Of a stretch of 15,107 nucleotides of DNA, positions 13,912 to 15,107 are shown piece by piece. Both the position numbers and the translations under genes were made by a program. The first letter of the stretch is position 1, and every line of letters begins with the position of its first letter. Location of the stretch: contig JAUYTA010000553.1 of assembly GCA_030695265.1 (NCBI GenBank), positions 1 through 15,107 of the forward strand, read 5' to 3'. This DNA comes from Bacteroidota bacterium. Its GTDB lineage: Bacteria > Bacteroidota > Bacteroidia > Bacteroidales > Prolixibacteraceae. The notes under the pieces were generated by a model. It saw nothing but the letters and a program-made list of their open reading frames with translations, did no database searches and was not told the DNA's origin.

Positions 13912-13929
13912 TTGTAACAATCGTTACAA
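13912..13929. promoter_or_regulatory. 18-bp palindromic operator candidate
   Basis: TTGTAAC-AATC-GTTACAA is a perfect 7-bp inverted repeat with a four-base centre, located just upstream of the -7 box of the PepSY gene and 32 bases before the dprA stop. The size and symmetry fit a dimeric regulator site (for example TetR/AcrR type). The regulator is not in this window. Confidence 0.45.
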
Positions 13930-13961
13930 ATGCAGCTATTAACGGATGATTTTGTCTTTTT

Positions 13962-15071
13962 TTACTTCAACCGGTACATTTTCCCCGGTAAGCTAATAAT
14001 CAGGCCTTTAAATTCAAGTCCGAGCAGAAGTGCCGAAACACGGCTCATGGGCATTTGGGTTTCAATGGTGATTTCGTCCACAAAACGGTCGCCACCTTTT
14101 AACAAATCAACCAATTTTTGTTCTTCCGGAGTTAATTCCACAAAAAGCGAAGTCTGAAACACTTTTGTAGGTGATGTTTTTACATCCCAGTTCATTGCTT
14201 TTTCAATGTCAAACTGATTTTCAATTAATATTGCTTCGTTCAGCTTTATAAGCTTGTTGCAGCCCTTCGAAAACGGATCGTTGCTGCGACCCGGGAATGC
14301 AAAGACATCGCGGTTGTACGAATTAGCAATGTCGGCAGTCACCAGCGCGCCGCCTTTTTCAGCCGATTCGACCACGATTGTGGCATCAGCCAGGCCTGCA
14401 ATAATACGGTTCCGGCGCAAAAAATTCTGCCGGTCTATTTTGGATTGGCTGATAAAATCACTGAGTACACCGCCTTTTTCGAGCATTTTTGTGGCAATGG
14501 GCGCATGTAGCGCCGGATAAATATTGTCGAGACCATGGGCAAAAACACCAACAGTCGGAATATTGTATTTAAGACAGGCTTTGTGCGCATGAATGTCAAT
14601 GCCGTATGCAAGTCCGGAAACCACCAGAATCGGGTAACTGCGTTCAGAAAAGTTGCGGATCAGTTCATCGCACAATTCCTTTCCGTAGTTGGTTGCATTT
14701 CGGGTTCCAACTACGGAAATAATTCGCCGCTCATTCAGATTTGCATTTCCTTTGTAAAACAGAATAATGGGGGCATCGCTGCAATTCTTCAGGCGGGTCG
14801 GGTAATTTTCATCCAGATAAAAGTATGTTTTGATCCGATTTTTCAGGATAAAATCAACTTCTCTTTTTGCACGTTCCAGTACATTTTGCCTTACTACTTT
14901 TTGTGCATTTACCTCGCCAATGCCCGGTATTTTCATCAGGTTTTTCTCTTTCTCCTGAAAAACACCTTCTACACTACCCACATAAGCAATCAGGTTTCGG
15001 GCGGTCACTGCTCCAATTCCCGGAATCAGCGATATTGCGATCTTATAAACAAGGTATTCTTGATTTTCCAT
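13962..15071 (-). CDS. dprA: DNA-processing protein DprA
   Basis: DprA (Smf) binds incoming single-stranded DNA and loads RecA during natural transformation. From the ATG at 15071 it has 369 residues, normal for the family. Residues 1-65 hold helix-hairpin-helix elements (LIPGIGAVTA and MKIPGIGEVNA). The Rossmann-like core (about 78-290) contains VGTRNATNYG (121-130), VVSGLAYGIDIHAHKAC (150-166), FAHGLDNIYP (177-186), FLRRNRIIAGLAD (217-229) and the EKGGALVTADIA segment (238-249). A C-terminal winged helix (about 312-369, LTPEEQKLVDLL to MYRLK) matches DprA_WH. The frame extends upstream to a GTG at 15104, but that part lies in a repeat-like sequence and was not chosen. Its 3' end faces the PepSY promoter. 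dprA is widespread in non-transformable bacteria, so competence cannot be claimed. Confidence 0.95.
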   Translation of the reverse strand: MENQEYLVYKIAISLIPGIGAVTARNLIAYVGSVEGVFQEKEKNLMKIPGIGEVNAQKVVRQNVLERAKREVDFILKNRIKTYFYLDENYPTRLKNCSDAPIILFYKGNANLNERRIISVVGTRNATNYGKELCDELIRNFSERSYPILVVSGLAYGIDIHAHKACLKYNIPTVGVFAHGLDNIYPALHAPIATKMLEKGGVLSDFISQSKIDRQNFLRRNRIIAGLADATIVVESAEKGGALVTADIANSYNRDVFAFPGRSNDPFSKGCNKLIKLNEAILIENQFDIEKAMNWDVKTSPTKVFQTSLFVELTPEEQKLVDLLKGGDRFVDEITIETQMPMSRVSALLLGLEFKGLIISLPGKMYRLK

Positions 15072-15081
15072 TTTTTTATTT

Positions 15082-15107
15082 AACCACATAGACACATAGG
15101 ACACATA
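15082..15107. repeat. Interspersed-repeat-like sequence at the right edge
   Basis: AACCACATAGACACATAGG followed by ACACATA repeats the pattern ACACATAG with small changes and runs into the window edge. It resembles the CCAC-AAG-CACA arms at 9660-9742 and, from general knowledge, common intergenic repeats of Bacteroidetes. It lies immediately upstream of dprA. Confidence 0.4.

Noticed and set aside
13864..13920. Longer N-terminus of the PepSY protein
   Set aside because: The 19 added residues lack family similarity and their DNA contains the likely -7 box and part of the palindrome.
14535..15083. 182-residue plus-strand ORF over dprA
   Set aside because: It is antisense to the conserved DprA Rossmann core and has no recognisable domain.
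15072..15104. GTG start adding 11 residues to DprA
   Set aside because: The added residues are encoded by the ACACATAG repeat sequence; the ATG at 15071 gives the normal family N-terminus.

Overview
The window looks like a chromosomal stretch of a Bacteroidota (Bacteroidetes) bacterium, probably of the Bacteroidales/Marinilabiliales type. The grounds are: promoter-like boxes of the form TAnnTTTG with a TTG about 20 bases upstream and no Shine-Dalgarno dependence (A-rich leaders); an HU-CCDC81/SPOR membrane protein; an IspG whose visible part matches the long form with a large insertion domain; a DUF4143 AAA ATPase; and short repeat types common in this phylum. No rRNA, tRNA, CRISPR array or transposase was found. 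The phylum assignment is an inference from gene content, not a database result.

Layout. Positions 2-706 hold the 3' end of ispG (isoprenoid synthesis, left-truncated by the window). A convergent DUF4143 ATPase follows (738-2048, minus). It is bounded by a 13-bp tandem repeat at its 3' end and a 33-bp, three-copy tandem repeat upstream that appears to supply its promoter -33 element. A HAD phosphatase (2209-2859, minus) diverges from a three-gene, translationally overlapping operon (2976-5409, plus). That operon encodes mtnA, a class II aldolase/dehydratase and mtnP. MtnP would release methylthioribose-1-phosphate from methylthioadenosine, MtnA would isomerise it to the ribulose phosphate, and the class II enzyme would either dehydrate it (MtnB) or cleave it to DHAP and methylthioacetaldehyde (Ald2 type). 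mtnP carries a +1 frameshift in a C5 run. Two back-to-back terminators separate this operon from the SPOR protein (5681-6595, minus).

Positions 6762-8899 carry galE and rfbB, two nucleotide-sugar enzymes for surface polysaccharide precursors, closed by a strong terminator. Positions 8900-12312 look like a worn accessory region. It holds an unpaired XRE antitoxin-like regulator, a DUF2283-like C-terminal remnant, related hairpins (one at the rfbB end and two flanking the amidase), an imperfect inverted repeat, a Tat/lipoprotein amidase that seems to lack about 100 internal residues, and a DUF1016/PDDEXK (YhcG-type) nuclease with a 30-bp in-frame palindromic tandem repeat. The right end returns to ordinary genes on the minus strand: a PepSY-type membrane protein, preceded by an 18-bp palindromic operator candidate, and dprA.

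The most informative items are the compact methylthioadenosine cluster, the repeat-borne promoter of the ATPase, the variable repeat inside the DUF1016 nuclease, and the internally shortened amidase. Nothing in the window is clearly a wholly undescribed system.
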